Below are positions 53,738 to 63,011 of a DNA stretch of 64,000 bases, piece after piece (position 1 is the first letter of the stretch; each line of letters starts with the position of its first letter). A program made the position numbers and the translations under genes. The notes beneath the pieces were generated by a model. The model was not told the DNA's origin. It made no database searches and worked only from the letters and a program-made list of their open reading frames with translations. Origin of the DNA: NORP240 sp942492445 (GTDB taxonomy: Bacteria; Pseudomonadota; Gammaproteobacteria; Pseudomonadales; Pseudohongiellaceae); NCBI GenBank assembly GCA_942492445.1, contig CALOEW010000049.1, positions 1-64,000 of the forward strand, written 5' to 3'.

Positions 53738-53996
53738 GGAACCTGTTCAGGAATGTTCAGCGCCTTTGACACGGCGATATTCCTTCCGAACCAGCGACTC
53801 CTTAGTGAACTGTCCTTTACGCTGAGAAAAGTTCTTCCTGCTTTACTTTTTCCACTTCTTTCAGGGGCACTTGGCCCCTTACCGTGGGATTCCCCGGGCC
53901 GTATATTAGCCAATCGGCACATACAGGGCTCCCGTCCATCACAACACCACTACGTCCAGCTTGCGGGTCTTGTATGGCAGTTCTCGCGACCTGATC

Positions 53997-55133
53997 CTAT
54001 TGCCTGATAACCAGTTTCTGCACTCGCCAGGTGGTCAGCTCGCCAACCCAGATCTCGTTCTCCGACGGGCACGCTATGGCGTGTATCCAGCCGAACTCAC
54101 CCAGATTTCGCCCGGCGTTTCCATAAACCCCCAGCACGTCTCCCTGCAGGCTCACTTTGTAGATGCGCCCCGGGTAAAGGTCTCCCACAAACAACACCGG
54201 ATCCGGCCCCGGTGTCATACAGATAGCATCCGGCGCGCCAGGCGCCAATGTGCCCCGGGTAAGCTGGGGGCCGCCGGGCCCGTATGGCGGGTGAGCCTGG
54301 CTGTGGTCCACCGGCACATCAACGGTGAACTCACGAATATAGTTCCCCTCCTGGTCAAAAACCTGGATACGGCGATTGCCACGGTCAGCGACGTAAATTT
54401 CATCCTCGGGGGAGACCGCAATACCGTGGGGAGTGTCAAATTGCCCCGGCCCATCGCCCAGCGAGCCCCAGCTGGCTATCCACTCGCCCCGGGCATTCAC
54501 CTTGCCCACCCGGGAATTGATGTAACCGTCACTGAAATACGTATTTCCTTCCGAATCCCACGCCACATCAGTGGGCTGATTGAATTCGTTATCCCGATGC
54601 ACCGGTGGCGGTGATCGCGGATTCAGTCCATTGGGAACTTCCATGTCGACCCCCATGGCTTCCATCATCCGCGCCATGACAGTGACGTAATCGGGCGGGA
54701 CCGCCAGGTGGGAAGCCTCTGCCTTGCGCCCGAAAACCCAGTCAACGCGCCCCTGTGGATTAAAACGCAGAATCATGTTGGAACCCTTGTCCACCACCCA
54801 GATGTTGTCCTGGGGGTCGATCCTTACCATATGGGCGTAGGACCAGGCATGCAGGTTTCTGCCGATCTCCCGTATGAAGTTGCCGTTGGCGTCGAACTCC
54901 AGCAACTGTGCCGCGGCCGCCATGTAGGCCGGCCCCACCGAATTGCCCCGGGAGAATACAAACACGTGACCGGCTGAATTGACGGCCACTCCTGCAACTT
55001 CACCTAGGTGAATATCATCGGGAAGGCGCAGGGGATCCGGCACCGATTCAAAAGGTAGTACCGGCACGTTCTGGGCAAACACGGCTATATCCGCGTTTAT
55101 GAGTAAAACAAGAAAAAGAAAAATCTGCTTCAT
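53997..55133 (-). CDS. Secreted NHL-repeat protein (peptidyl-amidating lyase-like)
   Basis: About 378 residues from ATG 55133, preceded by AGGGG; the open frame extends to 55322 without support. A signal peptide (IFLFLVLLINADIAVFA) leads into a six-bladed beta propeller with NHL motifs: GEVAGVAVNSAGHVFVFSRG, DNIWVVDKGSNMILRF, FNQPTDVAWDSEGNTYFSDG, FDTPHGIAVSPEDEIYVADR. The order and SDGYINSRVGK resemble bacterial homologues of peptidyl-alpha-hydroxyglycine lyase. Enzymatic activity is not established for these. It lies downstream of the PQQ quinoprotein on the same strand. Confidence 0.85.
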   Translation of the reverse strand: MKQIFLFLVLLINADIAVFAQNVPVLPFESVPDPLRLPDDIHLGEVAGVAVNSAGHVFVFSRGNSVGPAYMAAAAQLLEFDANGNFIREIGRNLHAWSYAHMVRIDPQDNIWVVDKGSNMILRFNPQGRVDWVFGRKAEASHLAVPPDYVTVMARMMEAMGVDMEVPNGLNPRSPPPVHRDNEFNQPTDVAWDSEGNTYFSDGYINSRVGKVNARGEWIASWGSLGDGPGQFDTPHGIAVSPEDEIYVADRGNRRIQVFDQEGNYIREFTVDVPVDHSQAHPPYGPGGPQLTRGTLAPGAPDAICMTPGPDPVLFVGDLYPGRIYKVSLQGDVLGVYGNAGRNLGEFGWIHAIACPSENEIWVGELTTWRVQKLVIRQ

Positions 55134-55179
55134 GGACATTACCCCTGGGCTTGATCGATGGTAACCAGGAAACCTCTGA

Positions 55180-55425
55180 CTAATTCTGCTCCCGGGGCTC
55201 CCTTCTGTTAACTCCGACCAGCTTGTTGTTCTGGTCAATGTGTATTTCGAACTCGCCATAAACTCCCTCGGACGTAAGGAATTTCCTGACTGCGCCCGCT
55301 GGAAACCTGATGCTTCGCCCATCGTGACTTCGCGCCTGAACGAACTGAACGTGACCTTGATAATAAGCCAGGTATTTGTCAGCCGGTAATCTCAGGCTGA
55401 CATAAATAGTGCTGAATTTAACCAC
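55180..55425 (-). CDS. DUF2835-family small protein
   Basis: About 81 residues from GTG 55425. The pattern STIYVSLRLPADKYLAYYQG, then SIRFPAGAVRKFLTSEGVYGEFEI and DQNNKLVGV, matches DUF2835, a short gammaproteobacterial protein of unknown function. The frame is open far upstream, but the family starts near the chosen codon. No ribosome site is evident. A degenerate GGAAACCTCTGACTAAT repeat at 55168-55184 overlaps the stop. Confidence 0.72.
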   Translation of the reverse strand: MVKFSTIYVSLRLPADKYLAYYQGHVQFVQARSHDGRSIRFPAGAVRKFLTSEGVYGEFEIHIDQNNKLVGVNRREPREQN

Positions 55426-55469
55426 AGGGGCGGCGGGCTTGTCTGAAGGCCGGAGCGTTGCGGGACTCC

Positions 55470-57650
55470 CTAGTCTTTCAGCCGAAACACATACAACGCA
55501 TTGCCAGAGCGAGGATAATGAATCTCGGGCGCAAGTGACGCCGGCCCCAGTCGCGGGCTGCCGCCGCCGAGCCCTGTCGGCACGGCTACATACTGTTTTC
55601 CGTCTACCTGAAACGAGACCGGAAAGCCCTGCACCGACGTGCCGAGCCTGGTCTGCCATAGCTGTTCACCGGTTTTCACGTCGACGGCGCGAAAGCGGCG
55701 ATCGAGATCGCCGACGAAGGCGATGCCACCTGCCGTTGAAAGTACGCCGGTCAGAAACGATGCCCGTTGTTCGAAGCTCCAGACTTCTTCCATTGTCTCC
55801 ACGTCATAGGCGGCGAGTTTACCCAGGTTGCCATTGGTTCCCGGCATCTCCAGAAAGGGTCGCGAGCGAATACCGACTCCGCCCGACCCTTCTACCAGGG
55901 CGATTTCTGCACCAGTCATCTGCATGCAGGTCTGGGCCAGGGGGATAATCAGGATTTCTTCACCCGGGTGATAACTCATGGGATGCCAGTTTTTGCCGCC
56001 GGCGGTGCTGGGGCAGGCTGATATGGCTTCGTTGATTCCGGCGTTCTGAATATCAGCGCGATAAGTGACGGCACCGGTATCCGGATCGATGTAATCGAAC
56101 ACGTCCTGATAGACTGTTTCCTTAAAGTCGAGAAACTCGCCGGTTGCGCGGTCGAGCTTCCACAAGATACCGTGTTTGCCGATGCTGAACACCACGGAGC
56201 GCCCGTCCACATCCACAAGAACCCTCTCGTACACCTCATCGAGATCGAGAGTTTCGCCGGGGACATGCTGAAAGTACCACTCAAGCGAGCCGTCGGCAGG
56301 GCGAAGCGCGAGAGTCGAATTGGTGTAGAGTGCTGCATCGTGTACTGTCATGCCGCGACTCGCTGCTACCCACGGTTTCGGCTGTGCCACGCCGTAGTAG
56401 ACAAGATCCAGGTCCGGGTCGTAGCTGCCGGTAATCCAGGTATCACCGCCGCCGCGGATCTCGTCGGGCAGGTTGGCCCAGGTATCGCCGCCCGGTTCGT
56501 CAGACTGGGCAACCGTGTTGAATGTCCAGAGTGACCGGCCTGTGCCTGCATCAATACCACTGATGTAACAACCGGCCGGGCTGAAGCGCTCACAACCGTT
56601 GAGCCCTTGTACGATCGTGCCGTGAACCACCAGCGGACCGCTGGTGCTCTGGTGGCCCTGGGTGATGTCGCCAAAGCGCGTGGTCCACTGCAGTTCGCCG
56701 GTGGCAGCATCGAGCGCGACCATGCGAGCATCGGAAGTCGCCAGAAAGAGCTTATCGTCATAGATGGCAAGATTGCGACTCATGCCGGAATAGCCCTGGG
56801 ATTCAATGCCAAACTCATGCTCCCAGATAAGATCGCCGGTGCGAGCATCCAGCGCCTGCACTATGTTGCCGTAATTGGTCAGGTAGATGACACCGTTATG
56901 CACCAGCGGTGACGGCGCATTCCATCCGCCTTCAGTCATGGACCAGGTCCAGGCAAGCTCGAGATCCTGTACGTTGCCCCGGTTAATTTGATCAAGCGGA
57001 CTGTAGCTCCAGGCCTGATAGTTGCCCCGGATCATCAGCCAGTCTTCCGGCGCAGGGGATCGGAGCATTGCATCGGTGACCGGAGTGAAATCCGGTACCG
57101 TGCCGGAAACCCTGAGTCCGGCCGGCGCGTTCTGTGATTGTGCCTGTGGTGGTCGAAGCTGTGCACTTTCCTGACGGGTGCTCGCCGGGCTGGAGGCTGT
57201 CGCTCGCCGTGCTATCAATGTATCAATCGGAGTCGCCGCTGCAGCACTCAGTTCACTGCCGCCGGCACTGGCACCATTGGCCTGGAGCAGGTATGCCACG
57301 ATGTCGATATAGGCCTGATCACTGAGTCTTCCCGGTTGGTCAATGGGCATAGACGCCTTGATGCGGTCGAACAGCTCGGCCGGACTCAGCTCAGCCCAAT
57401 TGTTGAGGAAATTCGGCCCTGCCAGCTGTGGCGCCTCGAAACTGCCCTGAAAATCGGAGCGGTGACAGCTCGCGCATTCACGCTCGTAAACTTCGCCGCC
57501 GCGAGATGCCTGGTCTGCCGTGAATCCGTCAGACCGGTTTGGTTCCTGGGCTGTCAGGGTTGTCATCATCACACTTGTCAGCAGAGTGGTGAAGGCAGTG
57601 AAGGCCTTCCCTGTTATTTGGCGGCGTGGTGCGCTTTTGCTCTTATTCAT
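55470..57650 (-). CDS. Periplasmic cytochrome c-PQQ quinoprotein dehydrogenase
   Basis: A 726-residue protein from ATG 57650. After a signal segment (AFTAFTTLLTSVMMTTLTA) an N-terminal c-type cytochrome carries CASCH, with the likely axial Met in KASMPIDQPGRL. A linker rich in Ala and Gln leads to an eight-bladed PQQ propeller: WLMIRGNYQAWSYSPLDQI, LTNYGNIVQALDARTGDLIWEHE, the GWNAPSP region and GGIAFVGDLDRRFRAVDVKTGEQLW. Such enzymes oxidise alcohols or sugars and pass electrons to the attached haem. An N-terminal haem is the reverse of the usual quinohaemoprotein order. The substrate is unknown. Confidence 0.88.
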   Translation of the reverse strand: MNKSKSAPRRQITGKAFTAFTTLLTSVMMTTLTAQEPNRSDGFTADQASRGGEVYERECASCHRSDFQGSFEAPQLAGPNFLNNWAELSPAELFDRIKASMPIDQPGRLSDQAYIDIVAYLLQANGASAGGSELSAAAATPIDTLIARRATASSPASTRQESAQLRPPQAQSQNAPAGLRVSGTVPDFTPVTDAMLRSPAPEDWLMIRGNYQAWSYSPLDQINRGNVQDLELAWTWSMTEGGWNAPSPLVHNGVIYLTNYGNIVQALDARTGDLIWEHEFGIESQGYSGMSRNLAIYDDKLFLATSDARMVALDAATGELQWTTRFGDITQGHQSTSGPLVVHGTIVQGLNGCERFSPAGCYISGIDAGTGRSLWTFNTVAQSDEPGGDTWANLPDEIRGGGDTWITGSYDPDLDLVYYGVAQPKPWVAASRGMTVHDAALYTNSTLALRPADGSLEWYFQHVPGETLDLDEVYERVLVDVDGRSVVFSIGKHGILWKLDRATGEFLDFKETVYQDVFDYIDPDTGAVTYRADIQNAGINEAISACPSTAGGKNWHPMSYHPGEEILIIPLAQTCMQMTGAEIALVEGSGGVGIRSRPFLEMPGTNGNLGKLAAYDVETMEEVWSFEQRASFLTGVLSTAGGIAFVGDLDRRFRAVDVKTGEQLWQTRLGTSVQGFPVSFQVDGKQYVAVPTGLGGGSPRLGPASLAPEIHYPRSGNALYVFRLKD

Positions 57651-58096
57651 CTGCGGGCTCACTGGAGTAGGGATTTGAGTAAAAGTACAGCAGTTTTTTG
57701 AAATAGTCACTAGTGTCCGGCCAAGAATCGAACAGATTCAGCTGGTTAGGAAACATGCCGCCTTCCGCTGAATTGATGTTGTTTGGAAAGTCTGAACTGG
57801 CAGAGTCTGCCTGATTCTTTTGAAAGGCAATTCAGCCTGACCACAGATCAATTCATGGGATCGATCCACCGGATGCGAGTAAACCTGTGAGCAATGTCAG
57901 CGCCGGTGCGGATTCTTGTACAGCAGCCCCGGCGATCATCCAGCAGGTTCTGGACCAATTGAAGAAGCAGGAATGCATCAATGCCCAGGCGCAGCCTCCG
58001 GCAGAACGGGCGCAGCCACAGAACGGGTTGTTTGATGAAACAGGCAGTTTGCTGACGCATTGAGGAGCGAAGGCAGTTCATTTTCTGGTGAATCCG
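57651..58096. other. Intergenic region without a recognisable gene
   Basis: About 450 bases upstream of the quinoprotein. It probably holds its promoter. No ORF, RNA or clear repeat is recognised; several short frames lack features. Confidence 0.4.
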
Positions 58097-58177
58097 GCTG
58101 CTGAACGGGTTTCAGAGGGCTCACCCCCACGAAACTGGACAGTTTCCCGTTTCGGATATACCTTTTGTTCTTCTATA
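58097..58177. repeat. Repeat similar to 63421-63503, resembling an IS end
   Basis: GCTGAACGGG, CGAAACTGGACA, TTCGGATATACC and TTTGTTCTTCT occur in this order and at the same spacing as in 63421-63503, with roughly 70% identity overall. The reverse complement of CGAAACTGGACA looks like an insertion-sequence terminus, but no transposase or partner end is found. Confidence 0.55.
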
Positions 58178-58327
58178 GGCCCCTTGTAGGGAGCTTGAGG
58201 AAATCGACTGGGGACGGGGAACCTTGCGGGATCGAGCCCCTTATGGGGCTGCCCCATGGGGAATTCATGCGCTTCCAGCGCGGCGGGGGATAGCTGGTCC
58301 ACTCCGGCATCACAATAATGGCAGCCT

Positions 58328-59263
58328 ATGGAAATTGACCGCGTCGAGCTCGCAACTGTTGAAGACCTGCCCGCACTCAAGGCACTGAGGCAGGCCTGCA
58401 TGCCCCACGTCCGGACCAGCGAGGCGTGGCTGCGATGGCAGTTTTTCGACCATCCCGCGGGTGAGGCCCGCGTCTACGTCATTCGAGACGGGGAGCGGAT
58501 CGTATCCATGTACGCCGCGGTGCGGCAACGGGTTCTCGTGGCTGGTCGGGTGAGGGACGCCCGCTTGATTCAGGACGTCATGACGCTCCCCGATTACCGG
58601 GGCCGCGGCTGTCTGCACCTGCAGGCACAACGTTGCTGGGACGACATGACGGAATCGAAGGAGATCGGTTACACATTTCCCAACGCACAATCCGAACGCA
58701 GCTTCAGGCGCACGGGTTGGCTGGAGTACGGTCGCGTGCCGTTGCGCACCAAGGATCTGACAACGCGAAGCGATGGCCCGGTGCCGGGCGGTTTTACAGA
58801 GGTGGAGCGTTTCCAGGGCGGGGTTACGGACATCTGGTCCAGTAGCGGCATGCGGCTCGGCGTTCACCGCGATGCCGCTTACCTTAACTGGAGATACCAC
58901 AAGCCCGATTGCGAGTACTTCCGGTTTCTGGCTGGCGGAGGCCGCGGCTTTCTCGTGCTCAAGCTCTACTCGGACGAAGACAGGCGGGTGGTTCACATCT
59001 GCGAGCTGGTAACGGACCATCGATATAGCCGGCAGGTCGAGAATATGCTCCAATTCGCCGAGGCCTTCGCCCAAGCCCGAAATGCCGATTCACTGACCTG
59101 TTGGCTGACGCCCGGACACCGGTATGAGGTCTATTACGATGCCGTCGGCTTGCGCGAAAAACCTCTCGATCGCTACGTATTCGTGAAGACGGATCCGGCA
59201 TCCGACGCCCTGGTTACCGGCGGCGTATGGCATTTCAGTCAAGGCGACAGCGACGTTTACTGA
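58328..59263 (+). CDS. GNAT-family N-acetyltransferase in a glycan block
   Basis: A 311-residue protein. The N-terminal half is a GNAT domain with VMTLPDYRGRGCLHLQAQRCW as the acetyl-CoA loop. The second half has SGMRLGVHRDAAYLNWRYHKP and a further GNAT-like fold, so this is probably a double GNAT. High GC and codon use differ from the neighbouring genes at 27-30 kb. PIG-L and WecA-like genes follow at 18 and 36 bases, so an acetylation or amine-modification step on a surface sugar is likely, inferred from context. Confidence 0.82.
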   Translation: MEIDRVELATVEDLPALKALRQACMPHVRTSEAWLRWQFFDHPAGEARVYVIRDGERIVSMYAAVRQRVLVAGRVRDARLIQDVMTLPDYRGRGCLHLQAQRCWDDMTESKEIGYTFPNAQSERSFRRTGWLEYGRVPLRTKDLTTRSDGPVPGGFTEVERFQGGVTDIWSSSGMRLGVHRDAAYLNWRYHKPDCEYFRFLAGGGRGFLVLKLYSDEDRRVVHICELVTDHRYSRQVENMLQFAEAFAQARNADSLTCWLTPGHRYEVYYDAVGLREKPLDRYVFVKTDPASDALVTGGVWHFSQGDSDVY

Positions 59264-59280
59264 CAGTTCCAGGAGCAGAA

Positions 59281-59979
59281 ATGGCAGACACCCTGAGGTT
59301 GCTGGTTATTGCGCCACATCCGGATGACGAAATCCTTGGAACGGGTGGCACTATCGCGCGCTTTGCCAGCAGCGGCGGCGACGTCACGGTAGGCACGATT
59401 GCGGCGCACATGCCCCCCCTGTACCCTAAAGAGGTCCATGAACAGACGGTGGAGGAGGCACGGAACGCGCATCGGCTGCTGGGGGTGAAGGACTCCATTT
59501 TCCTGGACAACCCGGCCGTGTTGTTGGGAAAAATCGAGCTGCCGGAATTCAACGCCATGGTTCATGGGATCGTAAAGAAGGTACGGCCCGATATCTTTCT
59601 CGTGCCTTTCTTCGACCGCCATGCGGACCACCGCATGGTGTTCGAGGCCTGCATGGTCTCCGCCAGACCTGTTGACGTCGGGCGCTCCATCAAGATCTGT
59701 GCCGCCTACGAATCCATATCCGAGACCCATTGGAACGCACCTCACATCGAGCCGAACTTCACACCGAACTGGTGTGTCGATATAACGGATCATATTGATA
59801 CCAAGCTCGACGCCATGCGGTGCTTCGAAAGCCAACTCCATGATTTCCCGGCACCGAGGTCCCTTGAGGCGCTGCGGGCATTGGCGCTGTTCCGGGGCAG
59901 CCAGGCGGGCATGGGATATGCCGAGGCCTATCACATAGTGCGCATGTCCATGTCCCCCGAGTCGATCCTCAACGGCTGA
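59281..59979 (+). CDS. PIG-L/LmbE-family deacetylase
   Basis: A 232-residue zinc-dependent N-acetyl hydrolase. The zinc motif is APHPDDEILGTGGT at the N terminus, with the third ligand in DRHADHRMVFEA. ATG 59281 follows CCAGGAGCAG. These enzymes deacetylate GlcNAc-like sugars. Pairing with a GNAT gene upstream suggests a deacetylation/re-acylation route on one sugar, and the WecA-like gene downstream suggests a lipid-linked sugar. Confidence 0.92.
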   Translation: MADTLRLLVIAPHPDDEILGTGGTIARFASSGGDVTVGTIAAHMPPLYPKEVHEQTVEEARNAHRLLGVKDSIFLDNPAVLLGKIELPEFNAMVHGIVKKVRPDIFLVPFFDRHADHRMVFEACMVSARPVDVGRSIKICAAYESISETHWNAPHIEPNFTPNWCVDITDHIDTKLDAMRCFESQLHDFPAPRSLEALRALALFRGSQAGMGYAEAYHIVRMSMSPESILNG

Positions 59980-60014
59980 GTGGGGCGACATTCGGGGGTA
60001 AAGGGGAAAAACTG

Positions 60015-61040
60015 ATGGCCGTGCTCCTCGGCATAAGCGCTTTCGTCATCTCGCTCCTGTTGGCACGACGCCTTCTGGACCCCGGCTCCGTACTCCACCT
60101 GCTGGACCATCCCAACGAGCGCTCGTTGCACCAGGTGCCGATCCCACGCTCCGGCGGTCTGGCCATTCTGGCCGCGCTCTACCTGACCATCGCCATCCTC
60201 TGTTTCTCCAACGATGCCACTGTCTTGCTCCGGATTGCCGGCTCCGTGACTCTCGTGGCAGTCGTGTCCCTGTTCGACGACCATTCCCACGTGGCGCCGC
60301 CGATCAGGGCTGCTGTCCATGTCGCCGCCGCACTCGGATTGCTGATTGGCGGGCTGACGCCTGATGTCCTGACGTTGCCCGGCGTGAGCTGGGCCTGGCC
60401 CGAAATTATGGCGATCCCCATCGCCTCGGTTTTCGTTGTGTGGATGATCAATCTCTACAACTTCATGGACGGGATGGATGGTTTCGCAGGTGGCATGGCC
60501 GTCATCGGCTTCGGATTTTTTGCTTTGATGGGGTGGCAGGCCGGGAGCAGCCCCTTCACGACGCTCAGCCTTGGGGCCGCGGCTGCGGCCGGCGGCTTTC
60601 TCCTGTTCAATTTCCCCCCCGCGCGGATTTTCCTGGGGGACACCGGCTCGTCGGTACTCGGACTGCTGGCCTCGGCGCTCACGCTCTGGGCGGATCGGGA
60701 CGGGATATTTGCCTGGTGGATCGGGGTGCTCGTGTTTTCACCGTTCATCGTGGACGCGACGGTTACGCTGATACGACGCTTCCTGTTCGAGCGGGACCAG
60801 TGGCTGCAGGCGCACAAGACACACTTTTACCAACGCCTCGTCCAGCTCGGCTGGGGGCACCGGAAAACGGTGATTTCCGAATACCTGCTCATGTTGGCCT
60901 GTGCACTTTCGGGCGCCGTTGCCGTCCGCCTGGGTCCGGTCGGGCAATGGCTACTGATCTTCGCCTGGATCGTCGGCTACGCAGCGTTGATAGCTGCCGT
61001 AACGAGGCTCGAGCGCAAACAGGGCGCTGCCGCTGGCTGA
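60015..61040 (+). CDS. WecA/MraY-like polyprenyl-phosphate sugar-1-phosphate transferase
   Basis: A 341-residue inner-membrane enzyme with about eleven helices that begins lipid-linked glycan synthesis by loading a sugar phosphate onto undecaprenyl phosphate. Family motifs are clear: HPNERSLHQVPIPRSGGL, FDDHSHV with the magnesium aspartates, NLYNFMDGMDGFAGG and IFLGDTGSSVLG. The cytoplasmic loop before HKTHFYQRL is typical. It ends the GNAT-PIG-L block. A further in-frame tail at 61041-61129 in another frame (ETPLQDIHGHPVTCLVAIDL) may be a remnant of an unrelated gene. Confidence 0.92.
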   Translation: MAVLLGISAFVISLLLARRLLDPGSVLHLLDHPNERSLHQVPIPRSGGLAILAALYLTIAILCFSNDATVLLRIAGSVTLVAVVSLFDDHSHVAPPIRAAVHVAAALGLLIGGLTPDVLTLPGVSWAWPEIMAIPIASVFVVWMINLYNFMDGMDGFAGGMAVIGFGFFALMGWQAGSSPFTTLSLGAAAAAGGFLLFNFPPARIFLGDTGSSVLGLLASALTLWADRDGIFAWWIGVLVFSPFIVDATVTLIRRFLFERDQWLQAHKTHFYQRLVQLGWGHRKTVISEYLLMLACALSGAVAVRLGPVGQWLLIFAWIVGYAALIAAVTRLERKQGAAAG

Positions 61041-61239
61041 CCCCGGACAGCCTGGAGGAAACCCCGCTACAAGACATCCACGGCCACCCGGTCACCTGCC
61101 TGGTGGCCATCGACCTGGTGAAGGTCTGACAGACCGACAAAATCATAGCCTGGTATTAAGGGAGATCAGTATGATCGCCTCACGAAAGAGGCAGATTTCA
61201 CCACCGAATATCCATCTGGTTCCGAGTTTACCATTACGG

Positions 61240-61587
61240 TTATCCAAAAAAGCACGCGTATTTGCCCTCATCGACGATAGAAACAAATTCATCAATAGAA
61301 TTGGCAACCGGATTTGGATCATACCTATGCCACTTAAGGTCTGCCCGTTTCCAGAATACCGTCCAATGCTTCCTGGACTTCACAAACGTTGCTTTTGCGA
61401 AGGACCTCTCCATGATCCTGTCGGGGTCGTCCCACACCGGTCGGATCTCGAAAATCTCTACGCTCTGGCCGTTAATACAGAATCCGAAATCCAGCTTATC
61501 CCGAAGGTGAACAGGTGGACGCCGCTTGTCCATAAACTTCTGCAGCACTCGTTCACAACGCTTGGTTTCAAATTCACTCAATGCCAT
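61240..61587 (-). CDS. DUF3024-family protein
   Basis: A 115-residue soluble protein. It matches DUF3024 throughout: MALSEFETKRCERVLQKFMD, RRPPVHLRDKLDFGF, IFEIRPVWDDPDRIM, FVKSRKHWTVFWKRADLKWH and the terminal VDEGKYACFFG. The function is unknown. The gene is complete and appears to be monocistronic. Confidence 0.9.
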   Translation of the reverse strand: MALSEFETKRCERVLQKFMDKRRPPVHLRDKLDFGFCINGQSVEIFEIRPVWDDPDRIMERSFAKATFVKSRKHWTVFWKRADLKWHRYDPNPVANSIDEFVSIVDEGKYACFFG

Positions 61588-61665
61588 ATTTGTAAAAGGT
61601 CCAGCGCATTGTGCAAGTAACTCTCTGAATAATGGGCTGGTCGTGGTCCTTGATTGATCTGACTG

Positions 61666-62043
61666 TTATGTGCCATTTCTATGAGTGTGTGCATAGAGAA
61701 ACCATAACGTGGCAGATATTCCGCATGCTATTACAACGGCTTGGAAAATACCGATCCAGATCGTGGACTCTGGCATCCAGACTATCCCTCTTGCCAGTAT
61801 TTCTTCAGTTAATCTAGTGGCATTTGCACCCGCGGACAGCAATCGGACAAAAATCAGAGCGGTTGCAATAAGGTATAGAGCGCCTAAGACAGCCCTCATT
61901 CGCGGTCGAAGTAATTCTTTGGCGAAAAAACAAGCGGCTATCAGCGCGAATGTAATTGAAAGCCAAAACTGAAATTGAGCATAGATGTGATCAGTGGCGA
62001 CAAACGAAAGCTCAATCAATTCGGCATTTGAAATGGACTCCAC
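61666..62043 (-). CDS. Small membrane protein, three hydrophobic helices
   Basis: A 125-residue protein with helices at about 22-43 (QFQFWLSITFALIAACFFA), 52-70 (AVLGALYLIATALIFVRLL) and 96-118 (GIFQAVVIACGISATLWFLYA). The N-terminal ELIELSFVATDHIYAQFQFWLS pattern occurs in small proteins of unknown function found in mobile regions. The antitoxin gene lies upstream on the same strand. Confidence 0.7.
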   Translation of the reverse strand: MESISNAELIELSFVATDHIYAQFQFWLSITFALIAACFFAKELLRPRMRAVLGALYLIATALIFVRLLSAGANATRLTEEILARGIVWMPESTIWIGIFQAVVIACGISATLWFLYAHTHRNGT

Positions 62044-62066
62044 GAATTGCTCCTGTATCTAGACGT

Positions 62067-62348
62067 TTATGCTTGGCCCGGACGCGGACATAACGCCTTA
62101 AACAAAGGCTCCGGCGAAGCCGACGTAATATTTGCTTCATGCTCGATGTCCCAGCCGGGGAATACCAGCACTGCCGGGTGGCAGCGCAGAGCCCTCGCCA
62201 AGACTTTGGCGCGCTCTACACCAAGCTGCACTCTATCATTCTCAATTGCGGAAATAGTTGATTGGGGAATGCCGGTCAGCTGTTCTAAATCGTTATGACT
62301 AAGCTCCTGCAGCTCTCGCAAAATCTTTAAGGAATCCCCGACCGACAC
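62067..62348 (-). CDS. HTH XRE antitoxin (HigA-like), start region altered
   Basis: A 93-residue protein with an N-terminal helix-turn-helix (LRELQELSHNDLEQLTGIPQSTISAIENDRVQLG) and a C-terminal VERAKVLARALRCHPAVLVFPGW. Homologues usually begin MAKRDIEVSVG. Here the frame reads LAKRDIEVSVG, with CTG at 62369 in place of ATG, so GTG 62348 is the best available start. The upstream toxin gene is truncated and fused in a different frame. It probably persists as an orphan DNA-binding protein. Confidence 0.82.
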   Translation of the reverse strand: MSVGDSLKILRELQELSHNDLEQLTGIPQSTISAIENDRVQLGVERAKVLARALRCHPAVLVFPGWDIEHEANITSASPEPLFKALCPRPGQA

Positions 62349-62370
62349 CTCGATGTCGCGTTTGGCCAGA

Positions 62371-62481
62371 GGGCCCTGAAACAGATACTATATCCTTCCA
62401 CTTTTCGTAGCGTTTCAGCGCGTCAGTGGGTGCCGATGCCAGGCTTATTGAGACTCTCCTGTGTTCATAAATCGCCCACAT
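62371..62481 (-). pseudogene. N-terminal remnant of a RelE/HigB-like toxin
   Basis: ATG 62481 opens MWAIYEHRRVSISLASAPTD then ALKRYEKWKDIVSVSGP, which matches the first 37 residues of RelE/HigB-like mRNA interferases. The catalytic remainder of about 55 residues is missing. At about 62369 the sequence continues into the antitoxin, so one internal deletion removed the toxin core and the antitoxin ATG. Confidence 0.82.
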
Positions 62482-63011
62482 ACCAAAAACAGTATATATA
62501 CTAAATCATTGCTGTCCCACATTTTTAAGAAGCACCGATTTTGCTGTAAAAAGGATAGGACTTTTCTAGGCTCAAGAAACCTGTAGATGACAATTTTCCG
62601 GGCTTTCCGGGAAGGATTTTCCTCCTTCAGGCATCACTGGCGGGCTTCACGGAACCGATGCCTTCAGTGTGCCCAGGCATCTGGAGTGAAAAGTCAGCAA
62701 GTACTGGATTTGAAAATCAGATAGAGTGCAGTGTTGTTTCCAGGGGTTCGAGGGGAGTCAGTTATTCTTGGAGCCATGTTTTCGTGGCTTCGAGCGGCGT
62801 GGCCGGCAGGGGGTTCCTGTGGCTGCGGACCGCGCCCCTCCGGGGTGCCCTCACTCAGAAAAATGCCCTGGAAAACGGTCATTTTTCCTCCCTCGGCGCT
62901 GGTCCTCTTATTGCAGCCTCAGGACACCCTGCCGACCACACCTTGGTTAAGTGCAGAATTCCTCGTGCAGTGGCTTCGGATGCTCCGATTAACTCCCAAA
63001 AGAGGAACTAA
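62482..63011. other. Intergenic region without a recognisable gene
   Basis: About 530 bases of non-coding sequence between the toxin remnant and the MITE. Several frames are open but carry no recognisable features. TATATATACTAAATCAT near 62491 may be the minus-strand promoter of the toxin-antitoxin module. Confidence 0.4.

Noticed and set aside
53861..53880. Stem-loop AGGGGC/GCCCCT after the DUF6644-like gene as a terminator
   Set aside because: Short stem and no T run on either strand, so I do not list it as a terminator.
61041..61129. Tail of about 30 codons after the WecA-like gene as a separate gene
   Set aside because: Too short and unrecognised; only mentioned as a possible remnant.
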